Source: Clostridium sp. D33t1_170424_F3 | GTDB lineage: Bacteria; Bacillota; Clostridia; Oscillospirales; Acutalibacteraceae | Direction: 5' to 3' | DNA: 64,000 nt | Assembly: GCF_015667585.1 (NCBI RefSeq) | Contig: NZ_JADPEG010000010.1 | Span: forward strand, 1 to 64,000 | Part shown: positions 35,794 through 44,389 of the stretch, piece after piece | How positions within the stretch are numbered: the stretch's first letter is position 1 | Layout of the letters: each line of letters opens with the position of its first letter | Translations under genes and position numbers: made by a program | Notes under the pieces: model-generated | Databases searched by the model: none | The model's input: the letters and a program-made list of their open reading frames with translations, nothing else | What the model was told of the DNA's origin: nothing

Positions 35794-38700
35794 TCAATTT
35801 TGCGCCACTTCCAATGCGGCCAGCGTCGTTTCTCCCCAACTGTAATTGTTCATATAGCTTCCACGGAAAAGCCCTTGCCCGGAATCCGCCCCTTCCAGAT
35901 AGAGGTAGTAATCGCAGGTAAAACGTGAGATGTCCACACATCGTCCATCATTGCGGGACAGCAGAATATCCCCAATCCCCGCCTTGTCCAGACTCTGCTT
36001 TAACCGCAGCGCCACTTTACGATACCGGCTAAGCGTGGTTTTATTCAAAGGCTCATCCTCCCAGAGCAGACTTACCGCCTCGCTGGAGGACAGAATGCCG
36101 CCCCGCCGGTCCACCAGAATCGCCAGCAGCTCCTTTGCCTTTGCGGAACTGAAAGAAAGCGGCTCGTTATCGACAAACAAATCAAAATATCCAAAGGTCC
36201 GTACAAAAATCTGTTTTACTTCCTTCCGTTCTTCTTCCGCAGGCACAGGTTCCCCACTTGGCGCACTGGTCTGGCATTCCACATGAACAAAACCGTCACC
36301 GCTATTATTTTTTGCCGCATACAGCCCTTTGTCCGCAAGCGCGTAAAGCTCGTCGAACGTTTTGCCGTCCTGTGGGAACAAAGCCACACCGATACTGACG
36401 GTTACGCCCATTTTTTCCGCATACCGGTTCCGGACCGCTTTGCAGATGGAGTCCGCCCGGCGCATGGCCAAAGAAGCATCTGGGATATTGGTCAGATAAA
36501 TCAAGAAATTGTCCCCCTCAAACCGGGCGAGCAAATCATAGGAACGCAGCATTGCGCTCATCACATGGCTGAGGTTTGTCAGGAGTTTATCCCCCTCCAA
36601 ATGCCCGTTTACTTCGTTAACCATTTTGAAATGGTCAAGATTCAGCATCAGAAGCGCATGATACAGTTCTGCATTCTCGTTGATCCGGTTCACCTGGTCG
36701 CAAAACGCATAGCGATTCAACAGGCCGGTCAAAAAATCCCGGTCGGCCCGCTGCCGGAGCGAAAGCAGCTGCCGTTTATCCGCATCAATATTCGTAATCT
36801 GGAAGATACCGCGCACATCCGCAGAATAAGGATCCTGAAACATCCGGACATTTTCCCGGACCCATATCTCCTGTCCGTCCAATACTGCCAGAAATTCCAG
36901 TTCTTCCTCCTCTCTGCCGTCCGCATATGCTTGAAGCAAGCGGAACCGGTTGTTAAACTTCCGATATTCCGCTTCCGACGGAGGGGAGATAAACCGCTCC
37001 ACCGTGCGCTGAACCATTCCATCCAGCGTCCCATCGCTTTTGCCGCAAATGGAATTCATCAGCGACCCTTTTTCCTGGTCGCAGCGGTCTCTTGTCAGGT
37101 TAAATACATAATAGCTGTACTGATCGGATGTAAGCCTTTCAAAATGCTGCGAAAACTGACAACTGGCCAGCTCCAGCTCATAGCGGTCATTTATATTTTT
37201 GAAAGAAATGACCGCATAGGCCGGCTGCCCGTCCGCATCCTTTACCAAAGTAAAATCCACCTGATACCAGGAATACTTGCCCGTGGCGTCCTTCCCGCAA
37301 ATCCGCGCACCGCCGGCAGCGTCTCCCCGCAGAATAGATCTGTAGAGCGCTATGTATGTTTCCTGACTTTCCGTTGCCACCTGTTCCAGATGCAGATCGT
37401 GCTCATCCCGTACGTGTATCTCCGTCATCAGCCCAAATCGTTCGGCTGTCTGATCATCCAGATATGCCGTGCGCTCGGCCAGATCAAATTTAAAGACGGT
37501 CCGCCCGCTGTGCGCGGCAATGATCCGCAGCAGCTCCTGTTCCTGGCACAGCCGATCGAGCTTTTTTTCCTTCTCGCAGCGGTCGGTTATATCTTCAAGC
37601 GTTCCAACAGTGGAAACAGCCGTTCCATCCTTTGCATAGACCATCGTATAGCGCGCCAGAAACCACCGGTCCCCTCCCGTTCCGTCCTTCCACTGGAGTA
37701 CCGTCTCTCCGCTTGGTTTTCCCTGTTCAATTTCCGCATGAAAAGCCTGATAGCGCTCTACACTTTCCGGAGCCAGTTTCCCCATCGAAAGAATACTCTG
37801 CGGCACGTCTTCTATCACATCCGGCACGTTCAAACGTTTTGCGGTCCGCCCTGCTATTTCCAGACGTTTGGATGCAAGATCATACCGGCACAGTAATTTG
37901 TCGCTCTGTTCGATTGCCAGACGATATTCTTCCTCTCTGGCACGCAGCTGCATTTCGCTTTCCTTGCGTTTTGTGACATCCAGCAGAATACTGAAATAAA
38001 TCAACGTTCCGTCATAATACCGGTCCAACTTCGTGTGGTCGCTGACCCAGAGGTAAGTCCCGTCCTTTTTGCGCACGCGATATTCCAGCTCATATTCCGG
38101 TACTGGCAGGTGAACAGACATGCCAAGGCTATGGATATGCGCTCCGTCCTCCGGCGCCAGCAGATTCTGATAGCCCGAACGGAGAAGCGTTTGAAATTCA
38201 TCTGTACTGTAACCCAACAGCAAAGGAATATTGGGTGATACCAGCAGCGGCTCCAACGTTTCAGCATGGCGGATCAGAATGCCTCCAAAATTATAGCGGC
38301 TGAACACCTCCCGAAAATAAGCCATCCGCTTTTTTTCCAATTCAATTCCTACCATTTGCTCATTATCGTTTAGGATCAAATGCCATTCTTTTTCATCCTC
38401 CGAAGCCGGAGACATATGTACGGCAAGGGAACCGATTCGGTCGTCTTTTCTGCGGAATATCCAGTAGAAATCCTTGCTTCGCAGTTGGATCGCCTTCAAG
38501 AATTCTTCCGGATAGACAGACAACTGGTTTATACTATTATCATATAATGTGTAAAATTCCTCTTCTGTACAGCCGACCAATCGGAAAAAGGCGGGATTCG
38601 CGCAGCAAACGCGCACCTGATCCTGCTGCTCCAGGCAAACCCGCGCCACACCCAAGGGGAACATGTCAAACGGACGATCCAGCTTTTGAATGCCCTGGCA

Positions 38701-39108
38701 AACCGCTGCTTCTTCACAGTTGGAAAGTTCATTGTGCAGTATCAATTTTGTGACATCCTCTACAATGCCAAAAAAGATGACCTGATCAGCGGAGCGTTCC
38801 AATACCATTGCGAAAACCGATAACCGGCGGTTCACCCCATCAAAGCAAACTGCGTGTCCTGCATACTGAAATTCACTTCTCGAAGTGGAATGCAGCAAGT
38901 TTACACTCAATTGACTTCGCTCCGCTTCTGCAAGGCTTTTCCACACCGGTTCCAGGCTCTGGCCGCCATGTCCCAACAGTTCCCGATAGCGCCGGTTTGT
39001 TTTCATTAAAACCAGATTGCCGTCCTGTTGTAAACAGCATACGCATGCCATCCCTGGAATTTCCTCTAAAGAAAATCTTTCCCAGCGAATTGAATTCATC
39101 TCATTCAC
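35794..39108 (-). CDS. multi-PAS protein with degenerate GGDEF domain and C-terminal winged helix
   Basis: A 1104-residue cytoplasmic protein with no membrane segment. About five PAS/PAC units fill residues 15-660 (VEDVTKLI, LLDVTKRKESEM, LEDITDRCEKEK and FKNINDRYEL are PAC ends). A GGDEF domain spans about 790-950 (DFLTGLLNRYAFCDQV, LNLDHFKMVNEVNGH, VTVSIGVALFPQDG). The active-site loop reads EGDNF (864-868) instead of GGDEF, but the inhibitory-site RSYD (855-858) is kept at the right spacing. Residues about 966-1060 form an OmpR/SARP-type winged helix (SAKAKELLAILVDRRGG, LLWEDEPLNKTTLSRYRK). Start is a GTG five bases after GGGGGAG... Probably a ligand-gated transcription factor that binds c-di-GMP without making it; targets unknown. 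Confidence 0.85.
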   Translation of the reverse strand: MNEMNSIRWERFSLEEIPGMACVCCLQQDGNLVLMKTNRRYRELLGHGGQSLEPVWKSLAEAERSQLSVNLLHSTSRSEFQYAGHAVCFDGVNRRLSVFAMVLERSADQVIFFGIVEDVTKLILHNELSNCEEAAVCQGIQKLDRPFDMFPLGVARVCLEQQDQVRVCCANPAFFRLVGCTEEEFYTLYDNSINQLSVYPEEFLKAIQLRSKDFYWIFRRKDDRIGSLAVHMSPASEDEKEWHLILNDNEQMVGIELEKKRMAYFREVFSRYNFGGILIRHAETLEPLLVSPNIPLLLGYSTDEFQTLLRSGYQNLLAPEDGAHIHSLGMSVHLPVPEYELEYRVRKKDGTYLWVSDHTKLDRYYDGTLIYFSILLDVTKRKESEMQLRAREEEYRLAIEQSDKLLCRYDLASKRLEIAGRTAKRLNVPDVIEDVPQSILSMGKLAPESVERYQAFHAEIEQGKPSGETVLQWKDGTGGDRWFLARYTMVYAKDGTAVSTVGTLEDITDRCEKEKKLDRLCQEQELLRIIAAHSGRTVFKFDLAERTAYLDDQTAERFGLMTEIHVRDEHDLHLEQVATESQETYIALYRSILRGDAAGGARICGKDATGKYSWYQVDFTLVKDADGQPAYAVISFKNINDRYELELASCQFSQHFERLTSDQYSYYVFNLTRDRCDQEKGSLMNSICGKSDGTLDGMVQRTVERFISPPSEAEYRKFNNRFRLLQAYADGREEEELEFLAVLDGQEIWVRENVRMFQDPYSADVRGIFQITNIDADKRQLLSLRQRADRDFLTGLLNRYAFCDQVNRINENAELYHALLMLNLDHFKMVNEVNGHLEGDKLLTNLSHVMSAMLRSYDLLARFEGDNFLIYLTNIPDASLAMRRADSICKAVRNRYAEKMGVTVSIGVALFPQDGKTFDELYALADKGLYAAKNNSGDGFVHVECQTSAPSGEPVPAEEERKEVKQIFVRTFGYFDLFVDNEPLSFSSAKAKELLAILVDRRGGILSSSEAVSLLWEDEPLNKTTLSRYRKVALRLKQSLDKAGIGDILLSRNDGRCVDISRFTCDYYLYLEGADSGQGLFRGSYMNNYSWGETTLAALEVAQN

Positions 39109-39452
39109 AAAATCTCCCCCAGATATTCATTTAGAACGCAGGCCATCTTCTTCCCAAAACATCCCTGCGACCAGCGGGAAACATATTATGTATCTTCCTG
39201 CTACGGCTTGTTTCCGTTTCTCGCGTAATTAACCGTAAAACTCAGACTTTTCATTTCTTTAAAAAGTCTGAAAATGTTCTAATTTTTTTCAGTATTAACC
39301 CGTATTATACAACATAATTTATTTTTTATTTCTGATACTGGAAAGATTCCTGATAAAGTTCAGTTAAATATTTTTGAGAGTTGTTCTTTACTTATTCATA
39401 AAATAAGCCATTTTATACCATCTATGTACCTCTGCAAAATCTTTCAGCATAT
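39109..39452 (-). other. AT-rich intergenic region upstream of the PAS-GGDEF gene
   Basis: About 340 bases with no credible gene. The DNA is markedly AT-rich from 39240 to 39420 compared with the flanking genes and should contain the regulator promoter, but I could not pick one clear -35/-10 pair. The end of the region abuts the terminator of the type IV pilus cluster. Confidence 0.5.
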
Positions 39453-39490
39453 AAAAAAAGCGATTTATTGTTCACCAATAAGTCGCTTTT
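39453..39490 (-). terminator. terminator of the type IV pilus-like operon
   Basis: AAAAAAAGCGATTTATT, loop GTTCACC, AATAAGTCGCTTTT: a 13-base-pair stem with one mismatch and a T/A run, 14 bases after the pilT-like stop. Confidence 0.85.
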
Positions 39491-39504
39491 CGTATTTCTG
39501 CCGC

Positions 39505-40569
39505 CTATTTTACAGAAGCGATGCGGCGCTGCATTTGCTCTGCACCGTTGGCATATTCCAAAGCAGTATCCGCCTGAATCATTCCCTGCTGCCAAAGCCG
39601 GAAGATGGATTGATCCATACTCACCATGCCCTGACTTCCGGATGTTTGTATGACGTTGTCAATTTGATAGCTCTTGTTTTCCCGAATCATGTTCCGGATA
39701 GCCGCATTGTTATGCATAATTTCAAACGCAGGCCGCAGGCCTCCCTCCTTATCCGGTATCAGTTGCTGAGAAATTGCCGTGTGCAGCACCATACTCAGTT
39801 GTACGCGCACCTGATCCTGTTGATCGGACGAAAAGCTGTCGATGATGCGGTCAATCGTGTTTACCGCGCCTTTTGTATGCAGGGTTGCGATGACCAGATG
39901 CCCCGTCTCGGCCGCCGTCATAGCGGTTCGGATGGTTTCATAGTCCCGCATTTCCCCCAACAGGATCACGTCCGGCGCCTGCCGCAGACAGGCCCGCAGG
40001 GCGGAGAGATAATTTACCGTATCAATGGCAATTTCCCGCTGGCTGACGATGCTCATGCAATCCCGGTGTAAAAATTCAATGGGGTCTTCCAGGGTAATAA
40101 TATGAGCGGCACGCGTATGATTGATGCGGTCGATAATACATGCCTGCGTAGTCGATTTACCGCTGCCCGCCGTACCGGATATCAGGACCAGCCCGTGCGT
40201 TAAATTCGCCACGGACATGACCTCATCGGAAATGCCCAGCTTTTTATAATCGGGGATGTCAAACGCGACCACTCGGATCACCGCCGCGAGAGATCCTCTC
40301 TGGCGGAAGGCGCTGACACGAAAACGGGCCAAACCGGGCTGGGCAAAGGAAAAATCATCGTCTCCTTGCGATAAGTAGTCATCTATATTCCTGTTTGCCA
40401 TTGCATATATTTCACGGATCAAAGACTCGGTCTTCTGCGGCAGAAGGCGCTCCTGCTCCATTGGAAGAATTTTTCCATCAATTTTATAGCTCATGAACCC
40501 CCCGGCTACCATAAAAAGGTCTGAAGCTCCGTCTGTTACCCCGCGCTGCAAATATTCCAACAATGCCAT
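39505..40569 (-). CDS. pilT: PilT-like type IV pilus ATPase
   Basis: Hexameric secretion ATPase of 354 residues, the normal PilT length. Walker A is SGTAGSGKSTTQ near 131-142, the Asp box is IITLEDPIEFLH near 158-169, Walker B is APDVILLGEMRDYET near 200-214, and the His box is GHLVIATLHTKGA near 224-236. The PilT hallmark AIRNLIRE appears as AAIRNMIRENK near 297-307, which favours the retraction motor over the PilB extension ATPase. It is the last gene of the cluster. No PilB, PilM/N/O or prepilin peptidase gene is in the window, so partners must be elsewhere. Confidence 0.9.
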   Translation of the reverse strand: MALLEYLQRGVTDGASDLFMVAGGFMSYKIDGKILPMEQERLLPQKTESLIREIYAMANRNIDDYLSQGDDDFSFAQPGLARFRVSAFRQRGSLAAVIRVVAFDIPDYKKLGISDEVMSVANLTHGLVLISGTAGSGKSTTQACIIDRINHTRAAHIITLEDPIEFLHRDCMSIVSQREIAIDTVNYLSALRACLRQAPDVILLGEMRDYETIRTAMTAAETGHLVIATLHTKGAVNTIDRIIDSFSSDQQDQVRVQLSMVLHTAISQQLIPDKEGGLRPAFEIMHNNAAIRNMIRENKSYQIDNVIQTSGSQGMVSMDQSIFRLWQQGMIQADTALEYANGAEQMQRRIASVK

Positions 40570-40584
40570 ACGGCTGTTTCCTCC

Positions 40585-40986
40585 TTATTCGCCTTCCCAG
40601 ACAGACAGATTTGCATCCGGCGTCCAGTCCGCTGTGGATACCTCCTGCCAACGGAGGACGGTCCAGGTATCCATTTCTCTTTGCAAAACCACCTGCAATT
40701 CCTGTGTATCCGACACCTGACAGGTATAGCGGTAGCAATTCCCCTCCCGGGTCACGCCTTCTGGATGTTCGCCCGCCCGCAGATGGGCGAACATCTCTTC
40801 CGCCTCCGCATCGGCAGCATAGTAATCCGCTACCGCCTGTACGGAAGCGTCTGATAGTCGTGTATCCGCTTGCACAGTGGATAAAACCAGCAGCGCAAAA
40901 GTCGTCAGGCACAATACCGCAAAGATGACCAACAAAGAGCTGCCCCCTGAGACAAAGGGCGGCGTAGCACGCCGTTTACGACGCAT
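40585..40986 (-). CDS. small prepilin-like membrane protein, last of four
   Basis: A 133-residue protein with one N-terminal helix (LLVIFAVLCLTTFALLVLST near 18-37) preceded by a basic stretch and GGS, then a periplasm-type soluble part. The layout of short basic leader, hydrophobic helix and small beta-rich domain is that of pseudopilins, but no Gly-Phe-x-x-x-Glu cleavage site is present. It overlaps the preceding gene by 11 bases and precedes pilT by 15. The exact family is not recognised; a minor component of the type IV-like machine is inferred from context. Confidence 0.65.
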   Translation of the reverse strand: MRRKRRATPPFVSGGSSLLVIFAVLCLTTFALLVLSTVQADTRLSDASVQAVADYYAADAEAEEMFAHLRAGEHPEGVTREGNCYRYTCQVSDTQELQVVLQREMDTWTVLRWQEVSTADWTPDANLSVWEGE

Positions 40987-41437
40987 GCGCGCTCACCTCC
41001 TGCCAGGCCGCCGTCAACTGGAACAGGACTTCCTGGGTACCGTTCTCCTCTTGATTGGCAACCACCTGCACGTTGGCTTTATAAAATCCTTTTAAATCGG
41101 TAGGCTCTGCAACCGCCCGCAAACTATAACGGAACGGCATACCGCCGGGTACTTCCCGCCAATCCTGGTCATAGAATACCTGCCAATTCTCCTGAAGGAC
41201 CTGTCCGCCCATGCGCTCCGCAGCCGCAAGCTGCGCCTGCTCCACAGTGCCTCCCGTGGACTTCATAATTTCCACAGCGGTCTGCGCCATTTGGACCGCC
41301 CGATCCCGTTCCTCATTATAGATGGATTGGCGGCTGGCATACACAAACGTCTGTACGCAAAGCGCCGCCGCCAGGGCAAACGCAAGCAGCATCAGCACCT
41401 GTTCCATCAGAACCAATGTAACACGGCTCCGATTCAC
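40976..41437 (-). CDS. small prepilin-like membrane protein (PilV-like position)
   Basis: A 153-residue protein with an N-terminal helix, SRVTLVLMEQVLMLLAFALA near 4-23, and a soluble part rich in Ala/Gln (SIYNEERDRAVQMAQTAVEI). Met-Glu inside the start of the helix recalls the conserved +5 Glu of type IV pilins, though the preceding Gly is missing. It overlaps the genes on both sides (4 and 11 bases), so it is translated with them. Probably a pseudopilin; not recognised beyond that. Confidence 0.65.
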   Translation of the reverse strand: MNRSRVTLVLMEQVLMLLAFALAAALCVQTFVYASRQSIYNEERDRAVQMAQTAVEIMKSTGGTVEQAQLAAAERMGGQVLQENWQVFYDQDWREVPGGMPFRYSLRAVAEPTDLKGFYKANVQVVANQEENGTQEVLFQLTAAWQEVSAHAS

Positions 41438-41928
41438 GCCGCCGCCTCCCTTCCGCTGCGCAGAGACAGAATCAACGTCTCCGTCTCCGTTTCCACGGTC
41501 AGAATATTTTCCTCTTTGAAAAATTTTAGTGCGGAAGCTTGCAGCACCTCGTTTCCATCCTGGGGTTCAAATGCGCCGTCCGCTTCCGCAAACAGTTCCC
41601 TGACTGCACCGTCATACCAGTAAATACGGGTATCATAGGTTGCGCCCTCAATCTCCTGCCGCAGATATAACGTGGATATGCCGTCGTCGCGGTCCGGTTC
41701 CGAAAAGCCCCCGACAAAAACCGCGCCCTCCCGGTCGCCGTGGCGCACTTTGGTCGCGATGTACTGCGCGCAAAGTCGCCGGTTGTAGCTGCCGGCGCCC
41801 CGCTCCGCGACCCTGCGATAACTGTTTGCACCGGTAAAAAGCACCAGCAGCAGGACAGCGGCGAACACGGTAAAAAGAAGCAGCACAAACAGACTCTCTA
41901 TATGACCCTGTCTCCTTTGATTTCTCAT
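41434..41928 (-). CDS. prepilin-like protein, DUF4860-like
   Basis: A 164-residue protein that begins RRQGHIESLFVLLLFTVFAA, a basic leader and Gly followed by a Glu within the first residues of a hydrophobic helix, like an altered class III prepilin signal. The soluble part (VFVGGFSEPDRDDGISTLYL, YDTRIYWYDGAVREL) looks like the DUF4860 family found beside pilus genes in Clostridia, from memory. It overlaps the next gene by four bases. A structural role in the type IV-like apparatus is inference. Confidence 0.65.
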   Translation of the reverse strand: MRNQRRQGHIESLFVLLLFTVFAAVLLLVLFTGANSYRRVAERGAGSYNRRLCAQYIATKVRHGDREGAVFVGGFSEPDRDDGISTLYLRQEIEGATYDTRIYWYDGAVRELFAEADGAFEPQDGNEVLQASALKFFKEENILTVETETETLILSLRSGREAAA

Positions 41929-41938
41929 GATACACCTT

Positions 41939-42253
41939 TCATTGAAGCGGTACTACCGTAATTTCCGGCATTTGATTATCTGCAAAAATTTCATAAAACA
42001 CGGCAAAACGTTTGGAATCCACCTGGATTCCATACCGCCGCTGCAATTCCTCCAACGTGGAAGGATAGACTCCCTCTGTTGTGTAGCAGGTTACCGCCGC
42101 CCGCCGCAGGTTATTTTCCAGTTGCTTCTGAGCCTCAGCGCTCTGCCCATCCCGCAGATTCCCTATTGCCGTGAAGAGCGCCAGCACTCCGCACAGCACA
42201 AGCGCTGGAAATAATAAAATCTTCCATCCCTGGAACTCTCTACGCCGCCTCAT
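41939..42253 (-). CDS. short membrane protein with pilin-like C-terminal motif
   Basis: A 104-residue protein with one helix (ILLFPALVLCGVLALFTAIG near 12-31) and a soluble tail containing AAVTCYTTEGVYPSTLEELQ near 52-71. The pattern of alternating polar helix then TEG-x-YP-x-x-LEEL is common in type II/IV pseudopilins and ComGC-like subunits. No prepilin cleavage motif is visible. It lies between pilC (32 bases) and the DUF4860-like gene (10 bases). Confidence 0.65.
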   Translation of the reverse strand: MRRRREFQGWKILLFPALVLCGVLALFTAIGNLRDGQSAEAQKQLENNLRRAAVTCYTTEGVYPSTLEELQRRYGIQVDSKRFAVFYEIFADNQMPEITVVPLQ

Positions 42254-42285
42254 CCAATCACCTTCTTACATTCTCTTGCGCCATA

Positions 42286-43326
42286 TCATAGAGCAGACAT
42301 GATATGGATGAGCGGCAACATGACCGATAGGAGGATGGCACCGATCATAAAGGAGGTTACAATGACCAGAGCCGGTTCCACCCGGCCCACCTTTTCTTCG
42401 ATGCTCTCCTCCGCTTCTTCTTCAAGCCTGCGGGCAATCTCCGCCATCACTGTATCGCCGGAGCCACTGCGAAATCCCAATGCCAGCAGCCGGCAGGAAC
42501 CTGCGGGCAACAGGCCGCTTTCCTTCAGCGCCTCAGCAAGTCCAGCGCCGGCAAACAGCCGGTTCCGGCAGTCCTCCATCCGCCCTGCCGCGGCAGCCGT
42601 ATCCCCGGCAAAGGGGGTCGCCGTTTCCAAAGCCGCCTCCATGGATAAGCCGCTCCGCAGTCCCATTGACAAAGCAGAGGCAAACCGGGCTGTGGCAATT
42701 TTTCCGGACAAGCCCTTTTCCCCATGATGCCGGTTCCACCAGCTTAGAAACGACATACGCAGAGGCGCGCTTGCCGTAAAAGCCGTTGCGGTTGAAACCG
42801 CCAGGGCCAACACGACGCACAGCGCCGGCATACAGGCGTCCAATATCATTCCCAACTGTAAAAGCCCGCCGCCCAATCCTGTCAACCCCGTCCCCATCTG
42901 CGCAAAAACCTGATCGAATACCGGCAATACCTTTGCCAATAATACAACCAGCACGACCAGCATCAAAAGCGCCAGTATGGACGGATATAAAAGCGCGTTC
43001 CGGATTTGCCGTCCAAGCCTTCCCTGCGCTTCATAATGGTTGGCAAGGCCCTCAAATACCTCTTCCAGCCTGCCGGACTGCTCCCCGACCCGAACCATCT
43101 CCACCAGATAAGCCGGGAATACCTTTGCGCCATCCAAAACGGAGGACAGCTGTTCCCCATCCTCCGCCCGCGCAGCTAATCCGGCCAGAAAAGCGGCGCT
43201 CTCGCCGTCGCTTTCCTCCGCCAGCAGGCATAACGCATCGGCTGTTCCAACGCCGGCCCGGATCAGCAGGGAAAACTCCATGCAAAAATCGGAAAGCGCT
43301 TCATTAGATAAAATTGTTTTTTTCAT
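42286..43326 (-). CDS. pilC: PilC/GspF-family inner-membrane platform protein
   Basis: Polytopic platform protein of type II/IV systems, 346 residues. Two repeated GspF domains are seen. The first is FCMEFSLLIRAGVGTADALC near 14-33 with the later LVEMVRVGEQSGRLEEVFEG near 73-92. The second is FASALSMGLRSGLSMEAALE near 215-234 with LALGFRSGSGDTVMAEIARR near 269-288. Hydrophobic segments lie near 110-130, 165-190 and 310-340. Length is slightly below the usual 400. It opens the cluster and would work with the PilT-like ATPase. Confidence 0.9.
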   Translation of the reverse strand: MKKTILSNEALSDFCMEFSLLIRAGVGTADALCLLAEESDGESAAFLAGLAARAEDGEQLSSVLDGAKVFPAYLVEMVRVGEQSGRLEEVFEGLANHYEAQGRLGRQIRNALLYPSILALLMLVVLVVLLAKVLPVFDQVFAQMGTGLTGLGGGLLQLGMILDACMPALCVVLALAVSTATAFTASAPLRMSFLSWWNRHHGEKGLSGKIATARFASALSMGLRSGLSMEAALETATPFAGDTAAAAGRMEDCRNRLFAGAGLAEALKESGLLPAGSCRLLALGFRSGSGDTVMAEIARRLEEEAEESIEEKVGRVEPALVIVTSFMIGAILLSVMLPLIHIMSAL

Positions 43327-43399
43327 TATATAACCGCCTCATAAAAAATGAACCTGCACCAAAGTACAAGTCCATTTTATCCATTGTTTTTCTTCACCC

Positions 43400-44389
43400 T
43401 TAATAAATGTATTTCGCACTGTAGTTGGCGTCGTTGCCAATATATTCCATAATCTTTTTACTCTGTTTCCCACTGGAAGCAAAAGTCGGGTCCATCAGCT
43501 TCCAGGAAGTTCCATCAAAATAGACGATCCCCTCAACCCAACCGGTTTCCTTGGAATACACATTGATCCAGGCATGGTAAATACTGCCGCTGTATCCCAC
43601 CACCAGTTTTGTAGGGATATTCTGACTGCGGAGCATAGCGGCCATCACCGCGGCATAATCAAAGCAAATCCCTTTTTTCTCAGATAAAACCGTATCCAGA
43701 ACCGGCAGATACCCGCTCTGCACTGTGGCCGCTTTCTGATCATCATAAGTGATGTTCTTGACCACATAGTCGTAAATCGTCTGCACTTTTTTCAGCGGAT
43801 CGCTCTCGCTTCCCGTCAGTTCCGCCGCCTTTTTTACTACCTGGCTGTCCGGCGTATAATTCACATACTGGTTCGGCAGCAGGAACGGGGCAAACTCATC
43901 CTTGAGCGCAGCGGTAAACGTAACGGATACGACCGTAGCATAGCTGGTTCCAGAAATATTTTCGAACACCGTTACCTTGTAACCGCCGTTGCCGTCGGAC
44001 AAAGGGAAAGCCGCATAGTCGGCTCCCGCCGTCAAATTGTATGTATAAACGGTCCCGCTGGGACCTTTGACCTGCGCTTTGAGTTTTTTGCTGGTGGCCG
44101 CGGCATATCGCGCCATCACATATCCGTCAGCTGTATTGGAATAATCAATCTCCGCTTTCTCAATCTTTTTCACCAGAGAGCCGGAGGCTTTCGGCATTGT
44201 ACTATTGGGAATAGCAGGCGCTTTTGCCAGCGCTACCGCTTCTTCTGCAATATTTTCGACGCCCAAATCCACAGATGCAATATACGCGTCCGATTCTGTC
44301 GCCTCGATGGGATCCGACGTACAGCCGGCGCCAAATAAAAGAACAAGCGCCATCAGCACCAACCCGATCTTTTTACCAGCCCGATTCAT
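43400..44389 (-). CDS. secreted transglutaminase-like lipoprotein
   Basis: A 329-residue exported protein. The signal peptide ends in a lipobox, LFGAGC, with Cys near 23, so it should be a membrane-anchored lipoprotein. The C-terminal half is a transglutaminase-like papain fold with Cys in KKGICFDYAAVMAAMLRSQ near 240, His in YHAWINVY near 271 and Asp in LMDPTF near 297. Such domains act as proteases or cross-linkers; the substrate here is unknown. It stands directly upstream of the type IV-like cluster but 73 bases apart, so membership is uncertain. Either wall maturation or modification of surface proteins is possible. Confidence 0.82.
   Translation of the reverse strand: MNRAGKKIGLVLMALVLLFGAGCTSDPIEATESDAYIASVDLGVENIAEEAVALAKAPAIPNSTMPKASGSLVKKIEKAEIDYSNTADGYVMARYAAATSKKLKAQVKGPSGTVYTYNLTAGADYAAFPLSDGNGGYKVTVFENISGTSYATVVSVTFTAALKDEFAPFLLPNQYVNYTPDSQVVKKAAELTGSESDPLKKVQTIYDYVVKNITYDDQKAATVQSGYLPVLDTVLSEKKGICFDYAAVMAAMLRSQNIPTKLVVGYSGSIYHAWINVYSKETGWVEGIVYFDGTSWKLMDPTFASSGKQSKKIMEYIGNDANYSAKYIY

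Noticed and set aside
36283-37896. 537-codon plus-strand frame
   Set aside because: Antisense to the PAS-GGDEF gene; no recognisable domain.
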